The notes beneath the pieces are model-generated. The model did no database searches. It had not been told where the DNA came from and saw only the letters and a list, made by a program, of their open reading frames with translations. A DNA stretch of 51,994 bases from Bacteroidetes bacterium HGW-Bacteroidetes-8 (GTDB lineage: Bacteria > Bacteroidota > Bacteroidia > Bacteroidales > UBA932), in contig PHCZ01000006.1 in the NCBI GenBank assembly GCA_002840895.1, positions 186,925 through 238,918 on the forward strand. The letters are read 5' to 3'. Positions 41,724-50,818 of this stretch are shown here, in pieces; within the stretch, counting starts at the first letter, position 1; each line of letters opens with the position of its first letter. The translations under genes were made by a program, and so were the position numbers.

Positions 41724-42722
41724 TTAAATCGGATTTATTTTTTGAAAAAAGAAAAGCCATCTTAGTGGAATCTCACCTGAGCAGGCTGTAAGATAGTCCT
41801 GATATGAGCAGGGAATATATTGAATATTAGTGGTTTTAACCTCAGAAACCTCCATCCACCAACGGCCGGAAGAGCAACTTGTAACAAAAACAATATCCTG
41901 CCCCTCCTCACCCATACTTACGATTTTTCTAAGGAACATATCCTCCATTGCACTATTGCCTGGATCTTCATCTACACTTGATGATAGGGCCTCGGCTATA
42001 TGCCAGAAAACCTCTGCGGTAAGCTCTGCAGCAATAGGGTTTGGTTCTAAAGTGGAAGGGTAACCGTAAATGTAGATATTCTTTACTTTTTGACCCATTC
42101 CGGCGTATCTGGCTATCTGGCAAATCTCCTCTGCGTAGAGCCCGTTAGGGGAGAATGTGGTGTTGTTAGGGAAGTCGCTGCAACGAACAGCATTGAGGTC
42201 AATAAATATCTGATCTTTAGTGCGAAGCATCGGCTCGCAAAGGGTATTGTCGTCCCGGAGCACTCCCAGACGTATCTCTTCAAAATTGCGCTCTCTCAAA
42301 AGGTGCATATCCTTTGGACTGTAGCGGTAACTCTGATATCCTATATGGGCAAACTCTACTGCCAGCGGGTCTTTTAGGATATGCCTGAGAAGTGTGTCCT
42401 TACTGTTTATAGGGCTACCTGCAGATATTAACGCAGCCGAGTACTCTTTTTCTCCAAAGATATCTTTTAGTCTGGGCAGATGCTCCCCGCAAAGAACAAC
42501 TGTTTTAATACCTAAACTGTTTGCCAGTTCAATAGTCTTTGGAAGCTGGTTGATTCCCGGACGGGTGAAGTAGGTTTTGTACTGACCGTTTGAGTATAAT
42601 TTGCCGATAACCGAGACCATATGATCACTTCCTGTGTTATCTATAATTAACGCAGGTGTTCCCGCAATTGCCTCACTAATTGCGGCTGCGGGGATAATCT
42701 CAATTGAGTAGTTACTGCTCAT
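41724..42722 (-). CDS. Arginase/ureohydrolase-fold protein with degenerate metal site
   Basis: A 332-aa protein resembling the Bacteroidota arginase-like family often annotated as formimidoylglutamase. Matching segments: TVVLCGEHLPRL (cf. GGxHD), VEFAHIGYQSYRYSP, FEEIRLGVLRDD, IFIDLNAVRCSDFPN (cf. the FD.sAvr.sD.Pg motif) and SPNGLYAEEICQIARYAGM. The DxHxD metal-binding motif of true ureohydrolases is not visible, so hydrolase activity is doubtful. It lies 22 bp after topA in the same direction. The function is unknown. Confidence 0.65.
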   Translation of the reverse strand: MSSNYSIEIIPAAAISEAIAGTPALIIDNTGSDHMVSVIGKLYSNGQYKTYFTRPGINQLPKTIELANSLGIKTVVLCGEHLPRLKDIFGEKEYSAALISAGSPINSKDTLLRHILKDPLAVEFAHIGYQSYRYSPKDMHLLRERNFEEIRLGVLRDDNTLCEPMLRTKDQIFIDLNAVRCSDFPNNTTFSPNGLYAEEICQIARYAGMGQKVKNIYIYGYPSTLEPNPIAAELTAEVFWHIAEALSSSVDEDPGNSAMEDMFLRKIVSMGEEGQDIVFVTSCSSGRWWMEVSEVKTTNIQYIPCSYQDYLTACSGEIPLRWLFFFQKINPI

Positions 42723-42744
42723 TGAATTCTATTTATGTAAGACA

Positions 42745-45075
42745 CTATTTTCTGGAAGAGGGTTTTCTCGATTTGGGATTTTTAGGTGTCTTCTCTGCTT
42801 TTTCAATTATCTCAAGGATGGTTGAAATCTCGAGAGTGTGTGGGTCGGTCCCTTTTGGAATCTTGTAGTTCTCTTTACCCTTTTTAATATATGGGCCGAA
42901 TCTGCCGTTAAGCACATCTATACCCTCTGCAGCAAAGCTTTTTATACTCTTTTGTGCCTCTTTTCGTGAGTTCTCCTCTATCAGCTCTATGCACTTTTGA
43001 AGCTCTACGGTATATGGGTCACTCTCTTTTCCCAGAGAGATGAATGCACCTTTATATTTTATGTATGGGCCAAACCTCCCTATCGCACAGGTTATCTCCT
43101 CTCCAAGGTGTGTTCCGACTGTTCTTGGTAGTTGAAAAAGCTTAAGTGCATCTTCAAGGGAGATTGTCTCTATGAGTTGACCTTTTGCCAGGCTTACAAA
43201 CCGTTTGTCCGGGTCCTCACTCTCGCCTATCTGGGCAAGGGGGCCGAAACGACCTATGCGCACATAAACGCTCTTGCCACTCTTAGGGTCTGTCCCCAGG
43301 AGCTTCTCTGCATTGGTTGGCCTGGATACTGTGAGGGTATCATCCACTCTTTTGTGGAAAGGCTTGTAGAAATCTGCAATAAGTTTATTCCAGACAAGTT
43401 TACCCTCGGCAACCCTGTCAAAATCTTCCTCTATCTTGGCTGTGAAGTTGTAGTCCAGAATTGTTTCGAAGTTCTCAACGAGAAAATCGTTAACCAAAAT
43501 CCCGATATCTTCGGGGAAGAGCTTGTTCTTCTCTGCTCCAAAGTTCTCTTTTTTAAGGTGATGCGTTATTTTCCCCTTTGCAAGGCCAATCTCTCGGTAC
43601 TCTCTCTCAAACCCGGGACGGCTATCCTTTATTATATAGCCTCTGGTGATAATGGTTGAGATTGTAGGGGCGTAGGTAGATGGTCTGCCGATGCCTAACT
43701 CTTCCAGTTTTTTAACCAGACTAGCTTCTGTATATCTTGGTGGTTTTTGAGTGAACTTTTCGGTTGCCTTGATGGAGAGAGCATTCATCTTTTGCCCGCT
43801 CTTCATTGCCGGCAGCATAAGCTCCATATTCTCCTCGCCAGAGTCGTCATCTTTTGACTCCATATAGACTTTGAGGAATCCGTCAAATGTTACCCGATCT
43901 GCAGTAGCAATAAATGGGTATTTAACAGAGTCCGATGTTATTGAGATTTGAGTTCTTAAGATAGCCGCATCTGCCATCTGCGATGCTATGGTTCTCTTCC
44001 ATATTAGATTATAGAGGCGTCTCTCCTGCGCTCCTGCCTCAATCTCTATGTTGCTCATAAATGTTGGGCGGATAGCTTCGTGAGCCTCCTGTGCACCTTT
44101 ACTTTTGGTTGCGAACTGCCTGGTCTTGGAGTACTCCTTGCCGTAAAGATCTGTAATAACCTGCTTAGATGCCCCGATAGCCAGTTTGGAGAGGTTAACG
44201 GAGTCTGTACGCATATAGGTGATAAACCCGCTCTCATAAAGATTTTGGGCGGTTCTCATTGTCTGGTTAAGCGAAAAGCCCAGCTTCCTGGAGGCCTCCT
44301 GCTGGAGTGTAGATGTTGTGAATGGGGCAGGAGGAGTTCTCTTTGTCTCCTTCTCCTCAATATCTGCAATCTTGAAAGTTGCTCCGATGCTGTTTTGGAG
44401 AATCTCCAGCGCCTGCTGCTCGTTTTCGAACCTCTCGGAGATCTCTGCAGCAACTTTAGCCCCCTCGGGAGAGCCATCCGGGTTGAAAACTCCCTCAACC
44501 TTAAACTGAGATTTTGAGTTAAACTGCTGAATCTCCCTCTCTCTCTCAACAATGAGTTTAAGGGCAACGCTCTGTACCCTGCCGGCAGAGAGTTTCGGTT
44601 TCACCTTTTTCCAGAGGATTGGCGAAAGCTCAAACCCTACCAGACGGTCCAGCACCCTGCGGGCCTGTTGAGCCATCACCAGGTTCATATCTACACCCCT
44701 TGGATTCTCAATGGCATTGAGAATGGCATCCTTGGTAATCTCGTGGAATACTATTCTCATTGTCTTTTTCGGGTCCAGGCTGAGTGCCTCGGAGAGGTGC
44801 CACGCAATGGCCTCTCCCTCGCGGTCCTCATCGGATGCAAGCCATATAATATCTGCCTTTTTTGCCAGTGATTTAAGTTCTGAAACTATTTTTTTCTTCT
44901 CTTCAGAAACAAGATAGTCCGGTTCAAACCCATTTTCCAGATCAATTCCGAGGTTCTTTTTTGAGAGATCCCGTATATGTCCAAAGCTAGATTTCACTGT
45001 AAACCCACTACCCAGAAACTTTTCGATTGTCTTGGCCTTAGCCGGAGACTCCACGATTACTAAGTTTTCTCCCAT
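42745..45075 (-). CDS. topA: DNA topoisomerase I (type IA)
   Basis: A 776-aa enzyme that relaxes negative supercoils. The Toprim domain starts LVIVESPAKAKTIEKFLG and contains ASDEDREGEAIAWHLSEAL. The active-site Tyr is in ESGFITYMRTDSVNLS (about residue 300). RPSTYAPTISTIITRGYI follows. The C-terminus has the GRFGPYIKYKG / GRFGPYIKKGKENYKIP repeats instead of Cys4 zinc ribbons and ends in a basic tail, as in many Bacteroidota. The frame extends to 45102, but MGENLVIVESP at 45075 is the conserved start. Confidence 0.97.
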   Translation of the reverse strand: MGENLVIVESPAKAKTIEKFLGSGFTVKSSFGHIRDLSKKNLGIDLENGFEPDYLVSEEKKKIVSELKSLAKKADIIWLASDEDREGEAIAWHLSEALSLDPKKTMRIVFHEITKDAILNAIENPRGVDMNLVMAQQARRVLDRLVGFELSPILWKKVKPKLSAGRVQSVALKLIVEREREIQQFNSKSQFKVEGVFNPDGSPEGAKVAAEISERFENEQQALEILQNSIGATFKIADIEEKETKRTPPAPFTTSTLQQEASRKLGFSLNQTMRTAQNLYESGFITYMRTDSVNLSKLAIGASKQVITDLYGKEYSKTRQFATKSKGAQEAHEAIRPTFMSNIEIEAGAQERRLYNLIWKRTIASQMADAAILRTQISITSDSVKYPFIATADRVTFDGFLKVYMESKDDDSGEENMELMLPAMKSGQKMNALSIKATEKFTQKPPRYTEASLVKKLEELGIGRPSTYAPTISTIITRGYIIKDSRPGFEREYREIGLAKGKITHHLKKENFGAEKNKLFPEDIGILVNDFLVENFETILDYNFTAKIEEDFDRVAEGKLVWNKLIADFYKPFHKRVDDTLTVSRPTNAEKLLGTDPKSGKSVYVRIGRFGPLAQIGESEDPDKRFVSLAKGQLIETISLEDALKLFQLPRTVGTHLGEEITCAIGRFGPYIKYKGAFISLGKESDPYTVELQKCIELIEENSRKEAQKSIKSFAAEGIDVLNGRFGPYIKKGKENYKIPKGTDPHTLEISTILEIIEKAEKTPKNPKSRKPSSRK

Positions 45076-45142
45076 ACGTAAAATAATCCTTGATGGCTGC
45101 AAAGTAAAGTATAAATTAAGGTAATATCAAAATTTTTATTCC

Positions 45143-45150
45143 TAATTTTG
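45143..45150 (+). promoter_or_regulatory. -7 box of the PBP1A gene
   Basis: TAATTTTG matches TAnnTTTG and lies 31 bp upstream of the PBP1A ATG, in the divergent region with topA. Confidence 0.5.
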
Positions 45151-45181
45151 GCAGTTGGTACACTTGGAAATACTGTAAAAA

Positions 45182-47533
45182 ATGGATATTAAAAAGAGGA
45201 AAAGGGTTGTCAGGTGGTTATGGATAATGTTCTTGAGTCCCTTTGTATTATTATTGTTTTCGTTACTTTTAGTTGGGATGTTTGCAGACATTCCTTCGTT
45301 TGAGGAGCTTGAAGATCCCAAGAATAATCTTGCTACCGAAGTGATATCGGAAGATGGGGAGATTCTTACAACCTTTCATATAGAGAACCGCTCCTTTATC
45401 ACTTACGGGGAGCTCTCGCCAACTCTTATAGATGCAGTAATCGCTACAGAAGATGTCCGGTTTAACAGCCATAGCGGAATAGACTTTAGAAGTCTTGCAA
45501 GGGTGGCAGTTAAGTCGCTCTTATTGGGACAGACCCGCTCCGGAGGGGGAGGGAGTACCATTACCCAACAGCTTGCAAAGACACTATTCCCAAGAGATAC
45601 TGTGGTGAGCAGCTTCCCGGGGGCAAAGGTCTACAAACTGGGAGTATCTAAGTTCAAAGAGTGGATTACTGCAGTGAAGCTGGAGCGAAACTATACCAAA
45701 CCGGAGATCCTGAGTATGTATATGAACGCGGTGTTCTACGGCAGTAATGCATACGGGATAAGAGCGGCAGCCAATACATTTTTCGGGAAGCACCCTTCAC
45801 AACTTACTGTAGAGGAGGGGGCCACACTGGTGGGGATGGTAAACAAGCCAACCAGATTCAATCCGGTATTAAATCCGGAGCGCTCGCTGGCACGAAGAAA
45901 TCACGTATTGAATCAGATGAGAAAATATGGCTACCTGGACAGGGCAGAATATGACTCAATTGTAAATATACCTATAAAACTCTCCTACTCACAGCAGGAC
46001 CACAACTCCGGCCTGGGACCCTATTTCCGGGATATGCTCCGCAGGGTTATGAATGCAAATGAGCCTCTGAGATCTTCCTACAGGCAGTATGAAGATTACC
46101 AGGCAGACTCCACTCTGTGGAGGGATGACCCTCTCTATGGATGGTTGAATAAAAACGTGAAGCCGGATGGTACAAAATATAACCTCGATAAAGAGGGGCT
46201 TAAGATATACACCACAATAAACTCGAGGATGCAGCGCTACGCTGAGGAGGCTGTTGCCGAGCATCTGGGCAAAGAGCTTCAAAAGGTCTTTTTTAGCGAT
46301 TTGAGGTGGAAGCGAAACCGCCCCTTCTCGGATGATGTTCCAAAGGATATTACAGACAATATAATGAGGCAGGGGAGGAGATGGAGTGACCGCTACAGAA
46401 TGATGAGTGCCGCCGGTTCAACCGCTAAAGAGATTGAGGAGAGCTTCACTAAGCCTGTCCCTATGACGGTTTTCGGATGGAACGAGAGGGGTCGTATAGA
46501 TACTATAATGTCTCCCAATGACTCCATCAAATATTACAAATCGTTCCTGAGGGCTTCGCTTATGGCGATGGAGCCTCAGACCGGCTTTGTTAAGGCGTAC
46601 GTGGGGGGGCCGGATTACAGATATTTTAAATATGATAATGCGCGTCAGGCAAAACGGCAGGTTGGCTCGACCATCAAACCGTTTCTCTATACTCTTGCAA
46701 TGCAGGAGGGTTTTACACCTTGCGATAAAGTTGTAAATGTTCCTCAGACTTTTATGGTGGGGGATAGCACCTGGACTCCGGAGAGTACAGATAAACCGGA
46801 GTGGATAGGTAAGAAGGTGACCCTTAAGTGGGGTCTCACAAGAAGTAGCAACAACATATCTGCATACCTTATGAGGCAGTTCGGGCCAAATGCTCTGGTA
46901 GATATGTGCCGCCGTCTGGGAATCAAGAGCCACCTGGACCCTGTAGTCTCGCTCTGTTTAGGGCCTGCAGATATCACTCTCTATGAGATGGTTGCTGCCT
47001 ATAACACCTTTCCGAGCAGAGGGGTTCATATAGATCCGATATTTGTTTTGAGAATTGAAGATAAATCGGGCAATGTGCTGGGTAATTTTACTGCCCGCAA
47101 AAGGGAGGCGATAAGTGAGCCTACGGCCTACCTGATGGTAAATCTTATGGAGGGTGTAGTTAACGAGGGTACAGCAGGAAGGCTAAGGGTGAAATATATT
47201 ACTCAGGGACCGCTTGCAGGGAAGACTGGTACCACAAATGACCAGAGCGATGGTTGGTTTATAGGTTTTGTTCCACGCCTTACTGCGGGTGTATGGGTAG
47301 GAGCTGAGGACAGACAGGTTCACTTTGAGAGTCTGACACTGGGGGGTGGTTCGAATATGGCGCTTCCAATCTGGGGCCTTTTTATGCAGAGGGTGATGAA
47401 AGACCCAACCCTGGGAATATCTGCCTTCGATGCCTTTACCTCGCCTCCTGGGTTCTTTGTAGATCTTAACTGCAAAGGGACAGACGAAGATCTTGAGGTG
47501 GAGCAAGCCAAAAAGGATCTGTTTTTTAACTAG
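45182..47533 (+). CDS. mrcA: Penicillin-binding protein 1A (transglycosylase/transpeptidase)
   Basis: A 783-aa class A PBP. N-terminal membrane anchor (about 11-33). The GT51 glycosyltransferase starts with VIATEDVRFNSHSGIDFRSL (Glu90) and continues with GGGGSTITQQLAKTLF and KFKEWITAVKLERNYTKPEILSMYMNAVFYGSNAYGI. The transpeptidase has the SxxK Ser in RQVGSTIKPFLY, the SxN motif in TRSSNNISAYL, and KTG in LAGKTGTTNDQSDGWFIGF. Both activities look intact. The 3' end is followed by ddl 22 bp later, so the two cell-wall genes are likely cotranscribed. Confidence 0.96.
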   Translation: MDIKKRKRVVRWLWIMFLSPFVLLLFSLLLVGMFADIPSFEELEDPKNNLATEVISEDGEILTTFHIENRSFITYGELSPTLIDAVIATEDVRFNSHSGIDFRSLARVAVKSLLLGQTRSGGGGSTITQQLAKTLFPRDTVVSSFPGAKVYKLGVSKFKEWITAVKLERNYTKPEILSMYMNAVFYGSNAYGIRAAANTFFGKHPSQLTVEEGATLVGMVNKPTRFNPVLNPERSLARRNHVLNQMRKYGYLDRAEYDSIVNIPIKLSYSQQDHNSGLGPYFRDMLRRVMNANEPLRSSYRQYEDYQADSTLWRDDPLYGWLNKNVKPDGTKYNLDKEGLKIYTTINSRMQRYAEEAVAEHLGKELQKVFFSDLRWKRNRPFSDDVPKDITDNIMRQGRRWSDRYRMMSAAGSTAKEIEESFTKPVPMTVFGWNERGRIDTIMSPNDSIKYYKSFLRASLMAMEPQTGFVKAYVGGPDYRYFKYDNARQAKRQVGSTIKPFLYTLAMQEGFTPCDKVVNVPQTFMVGDSTWTPESTDKPEWIGKKVTLKWGLTRSSNNISAYLMRQFGPNALVDMCRRLGIKSHLDPVVSLCLGPADITLYEMVAAYNTFPSRGVHIDPIFVLRIEDKSGNVLGNFTARKREAISEPTAYLMVNLMEGVVNEGTAGRLRVKYITQGPLAGKTGTTNDQSDGWFIGFVPRLTAGVWVGAEDRQVHFESLTLGGGSNMALPIWGLFMQRVMKDPTLGISAFDAFTSPPGFFVDLNCKGTDEDLEVEQAKKDLFFN

Positions 47534-47555
47534 TAATTTGTTCAAGAGTTTTTTG

Positions 47556-48539
47556 ATGAAGAGAATTGCACTTATATATGGTGGTGACTCGTCGGAGTAC
47601 GAGGTCTCTGTTAAGAGTGGAAAACATATGGCCTCTCATATAGACAGGGAGAGGTACGAAGTTTTTGAGGTTTTAATTAAGGGGGCAGACTGGAGAGTGG
47701 TTTGCCAAGGGGAGGATCATCCCTATTTTATAGACAAGGCAGATTTCTCCTTAGTTATACCATCTAAGGGGTGGCTGGAGGAGAGCAGGCTCCATTTTGA
47801 CCTGGCTCTGATTATGATACACGGCTCACCGGGAGAGAACGGACTGCTTCAGGCCTATTTCGAGATGATTGGGATGCCCTTTACAACTTGCCCTGCCACG
47901 GTTGCCGCAATAACCTTCAACAAATATGCCTGTAAATGTTTTTTGAGAGATACCGGGGTAAAGCTGGCCAGAGAGCAGTTCATAAGACGAGGCGACGGTT
48001 ACAACCCATACGAGATCTCAATAGCTCTTGGTCTTCCGCTCTTTGTTAAGCCAAACAACGGTGGTAGCAGTTTTGGGGTGACCAAGGTGAAGAGGCTGGA
48101 GGAGCTTAACGATGCAATCGAGTGTGCCTTCAAGGAGGATGCAAGTATATTGGTCGAGGAGTTTATAGATGGCCGTGAGATGACCAACGGGGTTTATGAG
48201 CACAATGGCCAACTGGTTCGCCTCCCTGTAACTGAGATAGTATCCAATAACGAGTTCTTTGACTACGAGGCCAAATATCTGGGGGCCTCGCAGGAGATAT
48301 GCCCGGCTGTGATCCCTGCCGAGCTTAGCGAAAAAATTGTAGACCTCTCACATAAAATCTACCGCTACCTGGGTTGCCGTGGAGTGGTGAGAGTAGACTA
48401 CATAGTGCGCGGCGAAGAGATCTTCTTCCTCGAAATCAACACCGTTCCCGGAATGACCGAAATGAGCCTCGTTCCCCAGCAAATCCGCGCCGCCGGAATG
48501 ACCATCCAGGAGTTCCTCTCACAGATTTTGGGGGAATAA
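47556..48539 (+). CDS. ddl: D-alanine--D-alanine ligase
   Basis: A 327-aa ATP-grasp ligase making D-Ala-D-Ala for peptidoglycan. Motifs: RIALIYGGDSSEYEVSVKSG, MIHGSPGENGLLQAYFEMIGMPFTTC, the ATP loop PLFVKPNNGGSSFGVTKV, and the metal site FFLEINTVPGMTEMSLVPQQ. The frame extends upstream into PBP1A (47493), but MKRIALIYGGD at 47556 is the conserved start. Confidence 0.97.
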   Translation: MKRIALIYGGDSSEYEVSVKSGKHMASHIDRERYEVFEVLIKGADWRVVCQGEDHPYFIDKADFSLVIPSKGWLEESRLHFDLALIMIHGSPGENGLLQAYFEMIGMPFTTCPATVAAITFNKYACKCFLRDTGVKLAREQFIRRGDGYNPYEISIALGLPLFVKPNNGGSSFGVTKVKRLEELNDAIECAFKEDASILVEEFIDGREMTNGVYEHNGQLVRLPVTEIVSNNEFFDYEAKYLGASQEICPAVIPAELSEKIVDLSHKIYRYLGCRGVVRVDYIVRGEEIFFLEINTVPGMTEMSLVPQQIRAAGMTIQEFLSQILGE

Positions 48540-48684
48540 CTGGCAGTGTTATGTGAAACAAGCTGTTTTACAGATATTTAAAAACAGGGATTTTGGCAAT
48601 TGGGAAAACTGCAAAAACTATTCCATTAATTTACAAAGACTTACACAGAACACTAACAGATGAAAGTTTGGCAGGATGAATCAT

Positions 48685-49983
48685 CTAGTTGGCCGGCTGG
48701 TTTAGGGAGTCGGCCGGTTGGGTAAGTGAATCGCTTGGCTGGATAAGTGAGTCGGCCGGTTGGGTTAGTGTGTCTTTTAGCTTGAGGTATTTACGGACGT
48801 TGTGGATTCGGGCGTAATCTCCCTCCGTTGGCAAAATGGTGTCGGGAGTGATATTGAGCTTTTGTTCAAGCATCTGCAACTCCTTGCGTTGTGATTTTTC
48901 TCCGATTGTCTTTGCAGATATTGCAGGAATAAACGTGAAGATGGAGAGGGCGACAATGGCAATGTAGCAGAGGTAGAGATAGAGGCTGGTTTTTTTGAAC
49001 ATCTGCATTAATGTTGCAACGGTGAGGATGGCGCCGCTTACAAACAGGTATACCCTGGCCTCGGTGAACCCGTACTCAGATACCCGCTGGAGTGCGCCTA
49101 CCCAAAAGAGAATCAATGGGATAATGAATAGTGGGTAGAGGTATTTGTAGAATTTTACAAATATTTGCTTTTCGGTGATTCCGGTGAGGGCTTTGATAAG
49201 GATTCCGGAGATTACAAATGCGTTTACAATTATTGCCAGTTTCCCGTTTGGCAGGGTGAATGTTACTACGATTTTTGCAATGTAGAGATAGATGATTGCG
49301 GCAAAGATTATAAGGGCTGGGGTGAGAATGTAATTAACAGCAGGTGTGCAGATTATATTTCGAATTTTTGTTATTTGTGCAGATAGGGGGCTCTCTTCGG
49401 TTTCGTTGGATGCGTAGAGAAAGAGTAGTGGGGTAGAGAGGATAAGGATTACGCTCATTATCCAGGTAGCGCTGCCGTTTATTAATTGATCCGGGAATTC
49501 AAAGAGCTCGGAGGTTGAATAGAGAATGGCCATTGCAATGAGGAAGGTGGGCAGAGCTATTGCAAATGAGGCGGCAACCCTGGATGCGAAATTTATAAAT
49601 GTTTCGGTTATGGTTCTGTTGTCGCGTTCGCGGCGGAATGATGCAATTACCAGCAGTGTTATAATGATGGTTGCCGCATAGGCCGGCGAAAATAGCCATT
49701 CACTGACATCAAACAGGAATACCGGAACAAGGGTCAGGGCAGAGAGGTAGTAGATTGCTCTTTTGATGTTGTTCTTGGCAAACAGCCGGTTGAGGATGTA
49801 GGGAATTGCAAACACAACGGGTGCTGTCATAAAATTCTCTCCCAGGAGTTCGGGTAACAGTACCTTGTGGTAAGTGAGCACAGAGAGCAGAAAATAGGCA
49901 ATCGCTACAATCACCTCAACGGGGTTTTGAACCACAATGGTTGCTAATGCTTTAAAGAGCTTTGAGTTGCCGGGTGTTTTCAT
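48685..49983 (-). CDS. DUF4153 membrane protein with C-terminal heptapeptide repeats
   Basis: A 432-aa polytopic inner-membrane protein with about 11 hydrophobic helices (for example VEVIVAIAYFLLSVLTYHKVLLPELL and YLYLCYIAIVALSIFTFIPAI). Pattern and length fit DUF4153, whose function is unknown. The C-terminal soluble tail (about 370-432) ends in four copies of D(S/T)LxQP(A/S), coded by a 21-bp tandem repeat that reaches the stop codon. Downstream, in the same direction, there is no gene before ddl's end on the opposite strand. The two-component genes upstream are co-directional, so it may be in their transcript. Confidence 0.8.
   Translation of the reverse strand: MKTPGNSKLFKALATIVVQNPVEVIVAIAYFLLSVLTYHKVLLPELLGENFMTAPVVFAIPYILNRLFAKNNIKRAIYYLSALTLVPVFLFDVSEWLFSPAYAATIIITLLVIASFRRERDNRTITETFINFASRVAASFAIALPTFLIAMAILYSTSELFEFPDQLINGSATWIMSVILILSTPLLFLYASNETEESPLSAQITKIRNIICTPAVNYILTPALIIFAAIIYLYIAKIVVTFTLPNGKLAIIVNAFVISGILIKALTGITEKQIFVKFYKYLYPLFIIPLILFWVGALQRVSEYGFTEARVYLFVSGAILTVATLMQMFKKTSLYLYLCYIAIVALSIFTFIPAISAKTIGEKSQRKELQMLEQKLNITPDTILPTEGDYARIHNVRKYLKLKDTLTQPADSLIQPSDSLTQPADSLNQPAN
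48688..48771. repeat. 21-bp tandem repeat, four copies, in the DUF4153 gene
   Basis: Units begin at 48688, 48709, 48730 and 48751; the consensus contains GGCCGGTTGGGTAAGTGA. Units are imperfect but always 21 bp, so the reading frame is kept. Confidence 0.85.
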
Positions 49984-49992
49984 ATTGTGAGA

Positions 49993-50058
49993 GGTTTAAG
50001 TTTTGAGTAGGATTATGTCTCGAGCAGGTTTAGGTTTGGAGCTGGGTTAAGTTTGGAG
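49993..50058. repeat. Degenerate 15-bp repeats between DUF4153 and the regulator gene
   Basis: GGTTTAAGTTTTGAG (49993), GGTTTAGGTTTGGAG (50027) and GGGTTAAGTTTGGAG (50044) are three similar units. The last overlaps the stop codon of the LytTR regulator. Confidence 0.5.
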
Positions 50059-50733
50059 TACAAGTTTAATAAAATTCTCTTTGTAGTTGCTCCCCACAGG
50101 GATTGTTTTATCGTTTATCTTAATTGTGCTGCGCTCAATTTTGTCAATTTTATCTATTGCAACGATGAATGATTTGTGAACCCGTACAAAATTTTCGGAG
50201 GGGAGCAGCAACTCCATTCCGGCAAACGACTGCAAAACCATCAGCTTAGAACTTTTAGTCACTATCTGCAGATACTCCTGCATCCCCTCAATATAGAGAA
50301 TCGAGTCGAAATCTACCCGCTCCATACTGTATCCGCTTTTCACAAAGATGTAACTCCTTTTTACAGAAGAAAATGTGTTGAATTGGTTGAAAATCTTCTC
50401 TGTAGCAGTTACAAACCGTTCAAACCCGAAAGGTTTAAGCAGATAGTCACACACCTCGAATTCGTACCCGGCTATTGCGTACTCTTTGTAGGCAGATGTA
50501 ATAATGACCTTTGGTTTGACTTGCAGAGAGCGTAAAAAATCAATTCCGCTAAATTCATCCATCTGAATATCAAGAAATATGAGGTCGGTTTCGTTCTCCT
50601 TAAGAAATATAAGGGCATCAATAGCATTATTGAAGGTTCTCTGTAACTTAAGCCACGAGATCTTTGAGATAAAGGAGCTCAGTTTCTCTATGGAAAGTGG
50701 TTCATCGTCAATAACTATACACCTTATCTCCAT
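50047..50733 (-). CDS. LytTR-family response regulator
   Basis: A 228-aa regulator. Receiver domain (about 1-115) with acidic pocket IDDEP (8-12), phosphoacceptor Asp55 (LIFLDIQM) and the Lys of LLKPFGFERF. LytTR DNA-binding domain (about 135-228): SYIFVKSGYSMERVDFDSILYIEGMQEYLQIVT, then LPSENFVRVHKSFIVAIDKIDKIE and KTIPVGSNYKENFIKL. The start at 50733 (MEIRCIVIDDEP) is preferred over the longer frame at 50760. Its partner kinase is encoded just upstream. Confidence 0.95.
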   Translation of the reverse strand: MEIRCIVIDDEPLSIEKLSSFISKISWLKLQRTFNNAIDALIFLKENETDLIFLDIQMDEFSGIDFLRSLQVKPKVIITSAYKEYAIAGYEFEVCDYLLKPFGFERFVTATEKIFNQFNTFSSVKRSYIFVKSGYSMERVDFDSILYIEGMQEYLQIVTKSSKLMVLQSFAGMELLLPSENFVRVHKSFIVAIDKIDKIERSTIKINDKTIPVGSNYKENFIKLVLQT

Positions 50734-50818
50734 TTTGGTTTGTAAATTATATCTTTCCAAATTTAGTATCTTTTTCTGATTGTATTCAATTTTGACGATT
50801 CTAGTTTTTTATGATTTA

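Noticed and set aside
46418-46933. 171-codon minus-strand frame opposite PBP1A
   Set aside because: A shadow of the transpeptidase region; no domain and no promoter.
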